Program-made: the position numbers and the translations under genes
Assembly: GCA_017518185.1 (NCBI GenBank)
Contig: JAFWWB010000069.1
Span: forward strand, 1 to 64,000
Origin: Lachnospiraceae bacterium
GTDB lineage: Bacteria > Bacillota > Clostridia > Lachnospirales > Lachnospiraceae
Reading direction: 5' to 3'
DNA: 64,000 nt
Shown here: positions 23,663 through 32,815 of the stretch, piece after piece
How positions within the stretch are numbered: position 1 is the first letter of the stretch
Layout of the letters: each line of letters opens with the position of its first letter
Notes under the pieces: model-generated
Told to the model about the DNA's origin: nothing
The model's input: the letters and a program-made list of their open reading frames with translations, nothing else
Databases searched by the model: none

Positions 23663-23806
23663 GTAACGCATTGTCATTCCGAGCGAAGGGAGCAAAGCGA
23701 CCGGAGTAACGCATTGTCATTCCGAGCGAAGGGAGCAAAGCGACCGGAGTAACGCATTGTCATTCCGAGCGAAGGGAGCAAAGCGACCGGAGTCGAGGAA
23801 TCATAA
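23663..23806 (+). repeat. Three tandem 43-bp REP-like units
   Basis: The unit begins GTAACGCATTGTCATTCCGA and ends CGACCGGA. Copies lie at 23663-23705, 23706-23748 and 23749-23791 and look identical. They are followed by GTCGAGGAATC, the usual edge of this repeat family. Each contains the inverted GAGCGAAGGGAGC / GCTCCCTTCGCTC core. The array ends 16 bases before the purM ATG. Confidence 0.9.
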
Positions 23807-23822
23807 ATCAGGAGGATCAAAA

Positions 23823-24848
23823 ATGGATTACAAAAACGCGGGAGTGGACATTGAAGCGGGCTACCGTTCAGTGGAGCTCATGAAGCAGTATGTGGCCAAG
23901 ACGGCGAGGAGCGAGGTCATGGGCGGTATCGGCGGCTTTGCGGGAGCTTTTTCCCTGGGCGCCATAAAGAATATGGAGAAGCCCGTGCTCATCTCCGGCA
24001 CCGACGGAGTCGGCACCAAGATCAAGCTGGCCTTCCTGCTTGACAAACACGACACCGTGGGTATAGACTGCGTGGCGATGTGCGTCAATGATATAGCATG
24101 CGTGGGAGCAGAGCCGCTCTTCTTCCTGGATTACATAGCCTGCGGCAGGAACATACCGGAAAAGATCGCCATGATAGTCAAGGGCGTTTCCGAGGGCTGC
24201 GTACAGGCGGGCTGCGCCCTGGTAGGCGGAGAGACTGCGGAGCATCCGGGACTCATGCCCGAGGAGGAGTATGACCTGGCGGGCTTTGCCGTAGGCGTGG
24301 TGGATGAGAAGGATATGACGGATCCCTCCTGCATAGGAGCGGGGGACGTGCTTGTAGGCATAGCCTCCAGCGGCGTTCATTCCAACGGCTTCTCTCTGGT
24401 GAGAAAGGTGTTCACCATGAACAGAGACACTCTCATCAGATACAATAACGAGCTGGGGCAGCCTCTGGGAGAGGCGCTTCTGACCCCTACAAAGATCTAT
24501 GTGAAGGCTCTTAAAGCCGTGCGTGACGGCGGTGTTAAGATAAAGGGCTGCAGCCACATTACCGGAGGCGGTTTTTATGAGAACATACCCCGTATGTTCC
24601 CCGAGGGCATAGGCGCCAGGATAAAGAAGGACAGTTACGAGGTGCCTGCCATATTCAAACTCATCCAGAAGACCGGCGGAATAGACGAGCATGTTATGTA
24701 CAATACCTACAACATGGGTATAGGCATGGTGCTGGCGGTGGCTCCCGATGAGGCTGATGCCTGCATAAAGCTCCTAAAGGAGGCAGGTGAGAACGCTTAT
24801 ATCATAGGCGAGACCGTATCCGGCGCAAAGGAGGCAGTGTTATGCTGA
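23823..24848 (+). CDS. purM: Phosphoribosylformylglycinamidine cyclo-ligase (AIR synthase)
   Basis: A 341-residue enzyme closing the imidazole ring to AIR using ATP. The N-terminal DYKNAGVDIEAG, the glycine-rich GGIGGFAGAF, SGTDGVGTKI, GGETAEHPG and HITGGGFYENIPR are all family signatures. The ATG at 23823 has AGGAGG 7 bases upstream; an in-frame start at 23757 would translate repeat sequence. The last codons overlap purN by seven bases, implying coupled translation. Confidence 0.96.
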   Translation: MDYKNAGVDIEAGYRSVELMKQYVAKTARSEVMGGIGGFAGAFSLGAIKNMEKPVLISGTDGVGTKIKLAFLLDKHDTVGIDCVAMCVNDIACVGAEPLFFLDYIACGRNIPEKIAMIVKGVSEGCVQAGCALVGGETAEHPGLMPEEEYDLAGFAVGVVDEKDMTDPSCIGAGDVLVGIASSGVHSNGFSLVRKVFTMNRDTLIRYNNELGQPLGEALLTPTKIYVKALKAVRDGGVKIKGCSHITGGGFYENIPRMFPEGIGARIKKDSYEVPAIFKLIQKTGGIDEHVMYNTYNMGIGMVLAVAPDEADACIKLLKEAGENAYIIGETVSGAKEAVLC

Positions 24849-25450
24849 AAGCAGCGGTACTGGTATCCGGCGGCGGCACAAACCTGCAGGCCATACTGGA
24901 TGCGCTGGAGGACGGCCGCATCCACGATACGGAGATAGTACGCGTTATCTCCAATAAAAAGGATGCCTATGCGCTGGAGAGGGCGGCAAAGCACGGAGTG
25001 GCCACGGAATGCCTGGAGCTTAAGGATTTCGACAGCAGGGAGAGCTTTGATGAAGCCCTGCTCGGGGCCATCGAAGCCGCGGATCCCGATATCATCGTGC
25101 TGGCAGGCTTCATGCATGTGCTCTCATCGGAGATCATAAGGGCATACGCAGGACGCATCATAAACATACACCCTTCCCTGATACCTTCCTTCTGCGGCAA
25201 GGGCTATTACGGACTGAAGGTGCATGAGGCAGCCCTTAAGAGGGGCGTGAAGGTCAGCGGCGCAACCGTACATTTTGTGGATGAGGGCACCGATACGGGG
25301 CCCATAATCTGTCAGAAAGCCGTGGAGGTGCTTCCGGGAGACACTCCCGAGATATTGCAGAAACGCATCATGGAGCAGGCCGAGTGGGAGCTTCTTCCCC
25401 GGACCATAGATGACATTGCCTGCGGCAGGATCAGGATAGGAAAAGAGTAA
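24842..25450 (+). CDS. purN: Phosphoribosylglycinamide formyltransferase
   Basis: A 202-residue PurN, formylating GAR with 10-formyl-tetrahydrofolate. VLVSGGGTNLQAILD opens the nucleotide fold. The catalytic IINIHPSLIPSF (Asn/His) and VHFVDEGTDTGPII (Asp) motifs are complete. The start lies within the end of purM, and purD follows after 12 bases. Confidence 0.96.
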   Translation: MLKAAVLVSGGGTNLQAILDALEDGRIHDTEIVRVISNKKDAYALERAAKHGVATECLELKDFDSRESFDEALLGAIEAADPDIIVLAGFMHVLSSEIIRAYAGRIINIHPSLIPSFCGKGYYGLKVHEAALKRGVKVSGATVHFVDEGTDTGPIICQKAVEVLPGDTPEILQKRIMEQAEWELLPRTIDDIACGRIRIGKE

Positions 25451-25462
25451 ACGGAGGTTGAG

Positions 25463-26734
25463 ATGAAAGTTCTTCTTGTAGGCGGGGGCGGCAGAGAGCA
25501 TGCCATTGCGCGTTCCCTGAAAATGAGCCCGGACTGCGAAAAACTCTACTGCGCTCCGGGCAACGCCGGCATAGCGCAACTTGCGGAGTGCGTGGATATA
25601 GGCGTGATGGAGTTCGATAAGCTTAAGGATTTCGCCCTTGAAAAGGGCATAGACTTTGCGGTGGTCGCACCGGACGATCCGCTTTACGGAGGCCTGGTGG
25701 ATGTATTTGAAGAGGCCGGCATAAAGGCCTTCGGGCCCAACAAAGCTGCGGCTGTCCTGGAGGGCAGCAAGGCCTTCGCAAAGGACCTTATGAGAAAATA
25801 CGGCATCCCTACGGCTGCCTATACCTGTTATGACGACGCGGAATACGCGCTAAAGCAGCTTGAGCTGGCAAAATATCCCCTGGTGATCAAGGCTGACGGC
25901 CTGGCTCTGGGAAAGGGCGTTATCATCTGCATGAATTATGATGACGCGAAGGACGCCGTTAAGGAGATAATGCAGGATAAGAAATTCGGCGACGCGGGCA
26001 GGCGCATAGTGGTGGAAGAGTATATGACGGGGCGTGAGGTTTCCGTGCTCACCTTTACCGACGGTAAGACCATCAGGATAATGTCCAGCGCCCAGGATCA
26101 TAAACGCGCCGGCGACTGGGATACGGGCCTCAATACCGGAGGCATGGGCACCTTTTCGCCCAGTCCCTTCTACACCCCGGAGATAAACGACTGGTGCCTG
26201 GAGCATATCTTCAAGCCTACCGTTGAGGCTATGAACAGCGAAGGAAGGCCCTTTAAAGGCGTGATCTTCTTCGGTCTCATGCTCACGGAGGACGGCCCCA
26301 GGGTGCTGGAGTACAATGCGCGCTTCGGGGATCCGGAAGCCCAGGTGGTGCTCCCGAGGATGAAGAACGATCTGCTTGAGGTCATGCTTGCCTGCCGCGA
26401 GGGTACTCTGGACAAGATCGATCTGGAGTTTGAGGACAATGCGGCGGTCTGCGTGGTACTGGCCTCCAGAGGCTATCCCCTTCAGTATGATAAGGGCAAG
26501 GAGATAAAGGGACTGGAGCGTTTCGAAGGCGATGAGAGCCATTTCTGCTTCCATGCCGGGACTAAGTTCGCAGACGGAAAGGTGGTCAGCAACGGCGGAA
26601 GAGTTCTGGGCATTACCGCGAAGGGCAGTACCCTTAAGGAAGCCAGGAAGGAGGCTTATGAAGCCACCACCTGGGTGGAATTCGAAAACAAGTACCTGCG
26701 CAGCGACATAGGCAGGGCCATAGACGAAGCCTGA
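25463..26734 (+). CDS. purD: Phosphoribosylamine-glycine ligase
   Basis: A 423-residue ATP-grasp enzyme joining phosphoribosylamine and glycine to give GAR, the PurN substrate. LLVGGGGREHAIA, YPLVIKADGLALGKGV, NTGGMGTFSPSPFY and EYNARFGDPEAQ are the expected family motifs. GGAGG precedes the ATG. It is the last gene of the purine block; no strong terminator follows, and a new promoter lies at 26748. Confidence 0.96.
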   Translation: MKVLLVGGGGREHAIARSLKMSPDCEKLYCAPGNAGIAQLAECVDIGVMEFDKLKDFALEKGIDFAVVAPDDPLYGGLVDVFEEAGIKAFGPNKAAAVLEGSKAFAKDLMRKYGIPTAAYTCYDDAEYALKQLELAKYPLVIKADGLALGKGVIICMNYDDAKDAVKEIMQDKKFGDAGRRIVVEEYMTGREVSVLTFTDGKTIRIMSSAQDHKRAGDWDTGLNTGGMGTFSPSPFYTPEINDWCLEHIFKPTVEAMNSEGRPFKGVIFFGLMLTEDGPRVLEYNARFGDPEAQVVLPRMKNDLLEVMLACREGTLDKIDLEFEDNAAVCVVLASRGYPLQYDKGKEIKGLERFEGDESHFCFHAGTKFADGKVVSNGGRVLGITAKGSTLKEARKEAYEATTWVEFENKYLRSDIGRAIDEA

Positions 26735-26747
26735 AAAAAATAAATAG

Positions 26748-26776
26748 TGGAAATTTTTCTGAGGCTTTGGTATAAT
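26748..26776 (+). promoter_or_regulatory. Promoter of the SH3 membrane protein gene
   Basis: TGGAAA (26748-26753), a 17-bp spacer and TATAAT (26771-26776) lie 45 bases ahead of the ATG. Confidence 0.6.
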
Positions 26777-26820
26777 GTGGTATTGAGGATATTATGATTT
26801 TATCCGGAAGGGAGAATGAG

Positions 26821-28011
26821 ATGAAAAAGGTAACAGAGGCTAGAACGGGAAGGGTAATACTGAGAGCAGTGCTGGCAGTTCTGCTCTTTATGGTGCTGCG
26901 CATGTCCGCATTCGCAACAGAGGACGATGTGACCGGAGGCACCGCTACCGTTAAAGCAGGAAAGAAGGACATCAGGGTAAGGGCAACCGCCGTTGACGGA
27001 AAAGAAGTCACCAAGGTAAAGGGCGGCGACAGCTTTACCATAGTTTCCAGCACACAGGGAAGCGACGGTTATACCTGGTATGAGATAAGCGGCACCGTGG
27101 GCGGCGCCAATATCACCGGCTTTGTCCGCAGTGATTTCGTGGATGTGACCGCTCCCGAGCCCACAGAGACGGAAGAGCCTGAAGAGACCGACGCACCACC
27201 GGCAGATGACGGGGGAAGTACGGATACTTCGTCCTCCGACAACAGCGGCGCTGCCAACACTACCATGGGAAGCATCCTGGCTATGGATCCCCCCATGGAT
27301 GAGGCAGGCAATGCACAGCAGCCCCCCGTGCTGCCCGAAGGTTTCTATGATACCCGCATAAGAGTGGGCGACCGTGAGGTACAGGCATGGACCAACGATA
27401 CCTTCTACATCTTCTATGCTACATCTCCTTCGGGAAATGTGGGCTGGTATCTGTATGATTCTGCTGAGGGAAGATGGGTCCGTTACATGGATTTCCTTCT
27501 GAACTCCGCAGCTACCGCGCCTGCCGAGACTACTGAGGGCGGCGGCAGCAGCGTGCTCACCATAATACTTATCGTAGTCATACTTGTACTGGGCGTGGCC
27601 TGCGGCTTTATGGCACTTAAGCTCTTCGGCGGATCCAGGGACGACGATGACTATGTTGATGATGACGATGATGACGACGATTACAGGCCGGTACGCCGCC
27701 AGCAGAGCAGCAGCCGCCAGAACGTGAGCCCTTCAAGAGGCAGCTCCCAGGGCGTACAGCAGAGAAGTGCAGCTCCCTCCAGGGCAGCGCAGCCTACCAA
27801 TGTCAGGACAGTGACTCCCCAGAGCGCTTCCAGACCCGCACAGCCCCAGGGCAGCGGACAGGTAGTACGCCGTCAGGGCGGCAGCGCACAGCCTGTCACC
27901 AGAAGAAGCCCTCAGGGCGGCGCAGGCCGTGCTCCCCAGGGAATGCAGGGTTCACGCAGCCAGGGCGTGCGTCAGAGCAGACCGTCCATGAACGATGAAG
28001 ACGAGGATTGA
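26821..28011 (+). CDS. SH3-domain membrane protein with disordered cytoplasmic tail
   Basis: A 396-residue protein: signal sequence (residues 1-32), a bacterial SH3-like domain (about 38-102), a Thr/Glu/Pro linker, a second small folded region containing DTFYIFYATSPSGNVGWYLY, then a membrane span (about residues 243-268). The tail is an Asp run followed by a 100-residue basic Gln/Arg/Ser/Pro region that appears disordered. GGAAGGGAG lies upstream of the chosen ATG. The outside part may sense or bind wall material. The function is unknown. clpC begins 20 bases downstream. Confidence 0.78.
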   Translation: MKKVTEARTGRVILRAVLAVLLFMVLRMSAFATEDDVTGGTATVKAGKKDIRVRATAVDGKEVTKVKGGDSFTIVSSTQGSDGYTWYEISGTVGGANITGFVRSDFVDVTAPEPTETEEPEETDAPPADDGGSTDTSSSDNSGAANTTMGSILAMDPPMDEAGNAQQPPVLPEGFYDTRIRVGDREVQAWTNDTFYIFYATSPSGNVGWYLYDSAEGRWVRYMDFLLNSAATAPAETTEGGGSSVLTIILIVVILVLGVACGFMALKLFGGSRDDDDYVDDDDDDDDYRPVRRQQSSSRQNVSPSRGSSQGVQQRSAAPSRAAQPTNVRTVTPQSASRPAQPQGSGQVVRRQGGSAQPVTRRSPQGGAGRAPQGMQGSRSQGVRQSRPSMNDEDED

Positions 28012-28031
28012 TATTTTGACAGGGATGCTTT

Positions 28032-30479
28032 ATGCCTGCTGAATTTACTGAAAAGGCAAGGACCGCATTGGCGCTTGCTGAAAGATTTTCTTCCGAGATG
28101 CACTCAGGATATGTCGGTACCGAACATATCCTGGTGGGTCTCATAAGAGAAGGCACCGGGGTTGCGGCATCGGTGCTTTTTGACAATCAGATTTATGAGA
28201 GCCGCATAGTGGAGCTGATGCGGGATGTGATCACACCCGGCGGAGGCACGCTCATCAAGGAGCGGAGGGAACTGTCCCTCAAAGGCGCGGAGCTCCTGCG
28301 CCGTTCCCACCAGATAGCAAAAGAAAGCCATGCCGGAGCCACCGGTACCGAGCATATATTGCTGGGTATTTTTTCACTGCAGGACTGTGTCGCCCTGCGG
28401 CTTCTGAGCGCCTGCGGCATGGACGAGAACCGCTTCTACAGGGATATCGTCCGCTATATGGGCGAGGAAGGGGCGGCATATGTCAAAAAGGCCCTGAGGC
28501 TGAAGGGACGGAAGCACAGCGGTGAGTCCACTCCCATGCTGGATCAGTTCGGAAAGGATCTTACCCAGCTGGCAAGGGACGGGAGACTGGATCCGGTCAT
28601 AGGCCGCAGCGGCGAGATACAGCGGGTGATACAGATACTCAGCCGCAGGACCAAGAACAATCCCTGCCTGGTGGGTGAACCCGGAGTGGGCAAGACGGCC
28701 ATAGTCGAAGGAATAGCAAATATGATCGCCGCAGGGGCTGTGCCCGATACCGTAAAGAACAAGAGACTCATCACCATGGACCTTTCGGGCATGGTGGCGG
28801 GAAGCAGATACAGGGGTGAATTTGAGGAAAGGCTCAAGCGCCTCATGGCCGAGGTCATGGAGTGCGGCGATGTCATACTTTTTCTCGACGAGATACATAC
28901 GGTGATAGGCGCAGGAGGCGCCGAGGGCTCCATTGATGCGTCCAACATAATGAAGCCCGCCCTTGCCAGGGGGGAGATACATCTCATCGGAGCCACCACG
29001 ATCACGGAGTACAGAAAATATCTTTCAAAGGATGCAGCCCTGGAACGGAGGTTCCAGCCCGTTAACGTGGAGGAGCCTTCCATAGAAGAGGCCATAGACA
29101 TACTGAAGGGCGTTGCCTGCAGATATGAGGAGCACCACGGCCTTAAGATACTTCCCGAGGCCATAGAGGCTGCGGTAAGGCTTTCGGAAAGATACATAAA
29201 CGACAGATACCTTCCGGATAAGGCCATAGACCTGATAGACGAGGCGGCTGCAGCCAGGAGGCTCAAGGGCGTAAGCTGTCCGCCTAAGATAGAAGAACTC
29301 AAGGAAGAGATACGGAAGAAGGACGACCAGATAGACCGTTCCATAAGGATGGAGGCCTACGGTCAGGCGGGAGAGCTTAAGAGAGAACAGGAAAAGCTGA
29401 AGGTAAGGCTTAAGAAGCTCCTGGAGGACCAGGAGAAAAAGGGCAGTTCCGTGGAGCTGGCTGTGGATGAGGAAGCCATCGAAGAGGTGGTGAGCATCTG
29501 GACAAAGATCCCGGTAAAGAAGCTGGCAGAGAAGGAGAGCGAGAGGCTCCTTAAACTGGAGGACGAGCTCCATAAGAGGGTCGTGGGCCAGGAGGAAGCG
29601 GTCAGCGCCGTGGCAAGAGCCATAAGGCGCGGACGTGTAGGTCTCCAGGATCCGAGACGTCCCATAGGCTCATTCCTTTTCCTGGGTCCCACGGGCGTTG
29701 GCAAGACCGAGCTTTCCAAGGCGCTGGCGGAGCTGGTGTTCGGTTCCGAGGATGCCATGATAAGGGTGGACATGTCCGAATATATGGAACAGCATTCAGT
29801 GTCCAAGCTCATAGGCTCGCCCCCGGGATATGTGGGCTTTGAGGAGGGAGGACAGCTGTCCGAGAAGGTAAGGCAGAATCCCTACAGCGTGGTGCTCTTT
29901 GACGAGGTTGAGAAGGCCCATCCCGATGTGTTCAACGTTCTGCTCCAGGTGCTGGACGACGGTCACATCACGGATGCCCAGGGTAGGAAGGTCTCCTTTA
30001 AGAACACCATACTGATCATGACCTCCAATGCCGGAGCACAGCGCATAATAGCCCCGAAGAATCTGGGCTTCACGGCAAAGGCCGATGAAAAGCTGGATTA
30101 TGCCAGGATGAAGGACGGAGTGATGGAGGAGGTGCGGAGGCTCTTTAAGCCCGAGTTCATCAACCGTATTGATGAGATACAGGTGTTCCATCCCCTTAAC
30201 AGGGCGGATCTGAAACGGATCTGCGCCATACTCTGCAAAGATCTGGCCAGCCGGAGCAAGGACCAGCTGGGCATTAAGCTGGGGATCTCCGCAGGCGTAA
30301 AGGATATGCTGATAGAGAAGCATACGGATCTCAAGATGGGAGCAAGACCGCTGAAACGCGCGATACAGACTGAACTGGAGGATCCTCTTGCAGAGGAACT
30401 CCTTAAGGGAAGCTTCCAAAGCGGCGATACGGTGAATGCCGTTATCAAAGGCGGGAGCATAGCATTTATCAAAAAATGA
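28032..30479 (+). CDS. clpC: ATP-dependent Clp protease ATP-binding subunit ClpC
   Basis: An 815-residue two-ring AAA+ unfoldase that feeds ClpP. The N-domain (1-150) carries the repeat pair with GTEHILVGLIREG and GTEHILLGIF. D1 has Walker A GEPGVGKTA and Walker B ILFLDEIHTVIGAG. A UVR-type coiled coil lies near 420-455, D2 has GPTGVGKTE and VVLFDEVEKAHPDV, and an LGF tripeptide in the D2 loop fits ClpP docking. The usual partners ctsR, mcsA and mcsB are absent and no CtsR heptads were seen upstream, so control differs from Bacillus. Confidence 0.95.
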   Translation: MPAEFTEKARTALALAERFSSEMHSGYVGTEHILVGLIREGTGVAASVLFDNQIYESRIVELMRDVITPGGGTLIKERRELSLKGAELLRRSHQIAKESHAGATGTEHILLGIFSLQDCVALRLLSACGMDENRFYRDIVRYMGEEGAAYVKKALRLKGRKHSGESTPMLDQFGKDLTQLARDGRLDPVIGRSGEIQRVIQILSRRTKNNPCLVGEPGVGKTAIVEGIANMIAAGAVPDTVKNKRLITMDLSGMVAGSRYRGEFEERLKRLMAEVMECGDVILFLDEIHTVIGAGGAEGSIDASNIMKPALARGEIHLIGATTITEYRKYLSKDAALERRFQPVNVEEPSIEEAIDILKGVACRYEEHHGLKILPEAIEAAVRLSERYINDRYLPDKAIDLIDEAAAARRLKGVSCPPKIEELKEEIRKKDDQIDRSIRMEAYGQAGELKREQEKLKVRLKKLLEDQEKKGSSVELAVDEEAIEEVVSIWTKIPVKKLAEKESERLLKLEDELHKRVVGQEEAVSAVARAIRRGRVGLQDPRRPIGSFLFLGPTGVGKTELSKALAELVFGSEDAMIRVDMSEYMEQHSVSKLIGSPPGYVGFEEGGQLSEKVRQNPYSVVLFDEVEKAHPDVFNVLLQVLDDGHITDAQGRKVSFKNTILIMTSNAGAQRIIAPKNLGFTAKADEKLDYARMKDGVMEEVRRLFKPEFINRIDEIQVFHPLNRADLKRICAILCKDLASRSKDQLGIKLGISAGVKDMLIEKHTDLKMGARPLKRAIQTELEDPLAEELLKGSFQSGDTVNAVIKGGSIAFIKK

Positions 30480-30494
30480 TCGGAGGTAAAAGAG

Positions 30495-30908
30495 ATGGCT
30501 GTTGTCAAGGAACTGCTGCGTGCGGAGGAGAGCGGGAGCATCAGCTTCGGCGACTATACCCTTGCAAGCAAGTCAAAGCTTGAGGATTTCAAACACGGCG
30601 GGGATCTCCTGAAGGTGAAGACCTTTGCTGAGATCACCAGACTGGAGAAGAACGGCATGGTGCTCTATGAGTCCGTTCCCGGCACATCCGTTACGGATTT
30701 CACCGAGACTGCGGAGGGCATCTCCTTTACGGTGGAGGGCCCCGAGGATGCACAGATCACCCTGGGCCTTGCTGAGGATAAGGAGTACAGCGTAAAGGTT
30801 AATGGAGAGGATGCCGGCACCATGAGGACCAACCTGGGAGGCAAGCTTGCCATGTCAGTGGAGCTTTCCGGAGCAGGGGAAGTGAAGGTGGAAGTAAGGC
30901 AGCTCTGA
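30495..30908 (+). CDS. Conserved unknown protein between clpC and radA
   Basis: A 137-residue acidic protein without signal peptide or membrane span. The pattern of alternating hydrophobic residues (for example ISFGDYTLASKSKLEDF and GISFTVEGPEDAQITLGL) suggests an all-beta fold. GGAGG precedes the start, and radA begins 1 base after the stop, so they share a message. I do not recognise a functional family with confidence. Its place next to clpC and radA hints at a housekeeping or stress role. Confidence 0.65.
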   Translation: MAVVKELLRAEESGSISFGDYTLASKSKLEDFKHGGDLLKVKTFAEITRLEKNGMVLYESVPGTSVTDFTETAEGISFTVEGPEDAQITLGLAEDKEYSVKVNGEDAGTMRTNLGGKLAMSVELSGAGEVKVEVRQL

Positions 30909-30909
30909 T

Positions 30910-32274
30910 ATGGTTAAGACAAAGACCGTCTTTTTCTGCAAAGAATGCGGCTTTGAGAGCGCCAAGTGGAGCGGACAGTGTCCTTCCTGCCGCAGCTGGA
31001 ACACCATGACGGAGGCAGAGGTCTCCGCCTCGCCTAAAAAGGAACGCGCCAGGGCAGCCCTGACCGGTTCAAAGCCCACCAGCTTAAAGGAGATAAGTCT
31101 TGACCGGGAAGACAGGATCAGCACAGGCATAGGAGAGCTTGACCGTGTGCTGGGAGGAGGCATAGTCCCCGGCTCCATGATACTTGTGGGAGGCGACCCC
31201 GGCATAGGAAAGTCCACCCTGCTGCTCCAGGCCTGCAGGGAGCTGAGCGCCAGAGGCGTGAGCGTGCTCTATATCTCGGGGGAGGAATCCTTAAAGCAGA
31301 TACGCATGCGTGCCGACAGGCTGGGGGTCTTTTCGGGAGATCTGAAGCTCTTATGTGAGACGGATCTCACGGCGATAGGCGACATACTCCGGAACGAAAA
31401 ACCGGAGGCGGTGGTCATCGATTCCATACAGACCATGTACAATGAGGATGTCAGCGGTACCCCGGGCAGCGTGTCCCAGGTAAGGGAATCCACTGCAGTG
31501 CTGCTGCAACTGTCCAAATCCCTGGGCATCTCCGTGTTCATAGTGGGACATGTGACCAAGGAGGGAACGGTGGCCGGACCCAGGATACTGGAGCATATGG
31601 TCGATACCGTGCTCTACTTCGAGGGAGACCGGCACGCATCCTACCGTATACTCAGAGGCGTGAAGAACCGCTTCGGTTCCACAAACGAGATAGGCGTTTT
31701 CGAGATGGGAGAGCAGGGACTATCCGAAGTCGAGAACCCTTCGGAATTCCTTCTGAGCGGAAGACCGCAGGGAGCAAGCGGAACGGTCACAGCCTGCACC
31801 ATGGAGGGCACGAGGCCGGTGCTTCTGGAGATACAGGCCCTGGTGTGCCAGACCAGCTTCGGTCTGCCGAGAAGGCAGGCGTCGGGAGCCGATCTGAACA
31901 GGATAAACCTGCTGATGGCCGTGCTGGAAAAGCGGCTGGGACTTAAGCTGGGACAGTGTGATGCCTATGTGAACGTGGCAGGAGGCATGCGCATAAACGA
32001 ACCTGCCGTGGATCTGGCCATAGCGATGGCTGTGGTATCCAGCTTTCTGAACATCCCCGTTGACGAGGGGATCATGGCAGTGGGAGAGATAGGCCTCTCC
32101 GGTGAAGTAAGATCCGTAAGCCAGGTACAGCAGCGGATAAGCGAGGCGGCCAAGCTGGGTTACAGCACCTGCGTGCTGCCTAAGGTAAACGCCGAAAAGG
32201 CGGAAAAAGTAAAAGGGATAAAACTCGTGGCTGTGGAATCCGTAAGGGATGCCATAGCCCTGATAAAAAAGTGA
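30910..32274 (+). CDS. radA: DNA repair protein RadA
   Basis: A 454-residue RadA/Sms, a RecA-related motor that extends strand exchange at recombination forks. It shows the N-terminal zinc finger (CKECGFESAKWSGQCPSC), Walker A GGDPGIGKST, the diagnostic KNRFGS motif and a C-terminal Lon-protease-like domain (VNVAGGMRINEPAVDLAIA). Length is standard. It follows the unknown gene with one base between, and precedes the SEC-C gene by 21 bases. Confidence 0.95.
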   Translation: MVKTKTVFFCKECGFESAKWSGQCPSCRSWNTMTEAEVSASPKKERARAALTGSKPTSLKEISLDREDRISTGIGELDRVLGGGIVPGSMILVGGDPGIGKSTLLLQACRELSARGVSVLYISGEESLKQIRMRADRLGVFSGDLKLLCETDLTAIGDILRNEKPEAVVIDSIQTMYNEDVSGTPGSVSQVRESTAVLLQLSKSLGISVFIVGHVTKEGTVAGPRILEHMVDTVLYFEGDRHASYRILRGVKNRFGSTNEIGVFEMGEQGLSEVENPSEFLLSGRPQGASGTVTACTMEGTRPVLLEIQALVCQTSFGLPRRQASGADLNRINLLMAVLEKRLGLKLGQCDAYVNVAGGMRINEPAVDLAIAMAVVSSFLNIPVDEGIMAVGEIGLSGEVRSVSQVQQRISEAAKLGYSTCVLPKVNAEKAEKVKGIKLVAVESVRDAIALIKK

Positions 32275-32295
32275 TAAAGGAGGCGTAAGCTTAAA

Positions 32296-32808
32296 ATGGC
32301 ACTTATGGACAAGTGGCGGGCCATGGCCTATGACACAAAGAACAACGACAGGGGAAAGATGCAGAAGCTCTGGGATGATTATTTCAAGGAGGAGAAGCGG
32401 GTATATTCCGAGATCCTCAAGAATCCCGATGAAGAGATCAAGGGCACCGTGGCAGAGCTGGCGGAGCGCTTCGGTCTTTCGGTCATGTACATGACCGCTT
32501 TCCTGGAGGGAATAAACGAGAGCCTCAAGAAGGAGAATCCCATCGAGGAGATGGAAGAGGACACCGAGGTATCCCTGGCTTATGATAAGGAGCTGCTCTA
32601 TAAGAATATGGTGGATGCAAAGGCGGACTGGCTCTACAATCTGCCCGAGTGGGACGCCATCTTCGATAAGGCAAAGAGGGATGAGCTGTATAAGGAGGCA
32701 AAACAGGCCGGTACGGTGAAGCACGAAGCTCCCAAGATCTATCCCAACGATCCCTGCCCCTGCGGCAGCGGAAAGAAATATAAGAAATGCTGCGGAAAGG
32801 CAGGCTGA
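32296..32808 (+). CDS. SEC-C motif protein
   Basis: A 170-residue soluble protein with a helical N-terminal region and a C-terminal SEC-C zinc-binding motif, [19 protein letters not shown]. The motif occurs at the SecA C-terminus and in many stand-alone proteins that meet ribosomes or chaperones. AAAGGAGG lies 11 bases upstream of the start. The CobW-type GTPase starts 7 bases downstream, so a link to metal supply is possible but unproven. Confidence 0.75.
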   Translation: MALMDKWRAMAYDTKNNDRGKMQKLWDDYFKEEKRVYSEILKNPDEEIKGTVAELAERFGLSVMYMTAFLEGINESLKKENPIEEMEEDTEVSLAYDKELLYKNMVDAKADWLYNLPEWDAIFDKAKRDELYKEAKQAGTVKHEAPKIYPNDPCPCGSGKKYKKCCGKAG

Positions 32809-32815
32809 TGCAGAG

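Noticed and set aside
23663..23806. CRISPR array
   Set aside because: The three 43-bp repeats abut with no spacers, and no cas genes are nearby.
28032..30479. ClpB instead of ClpC
   Set aside because: The middle region is short and UVR-like rather than the long ClpB coiled coil, and an LGF ClpP-docking tripeptide is present.
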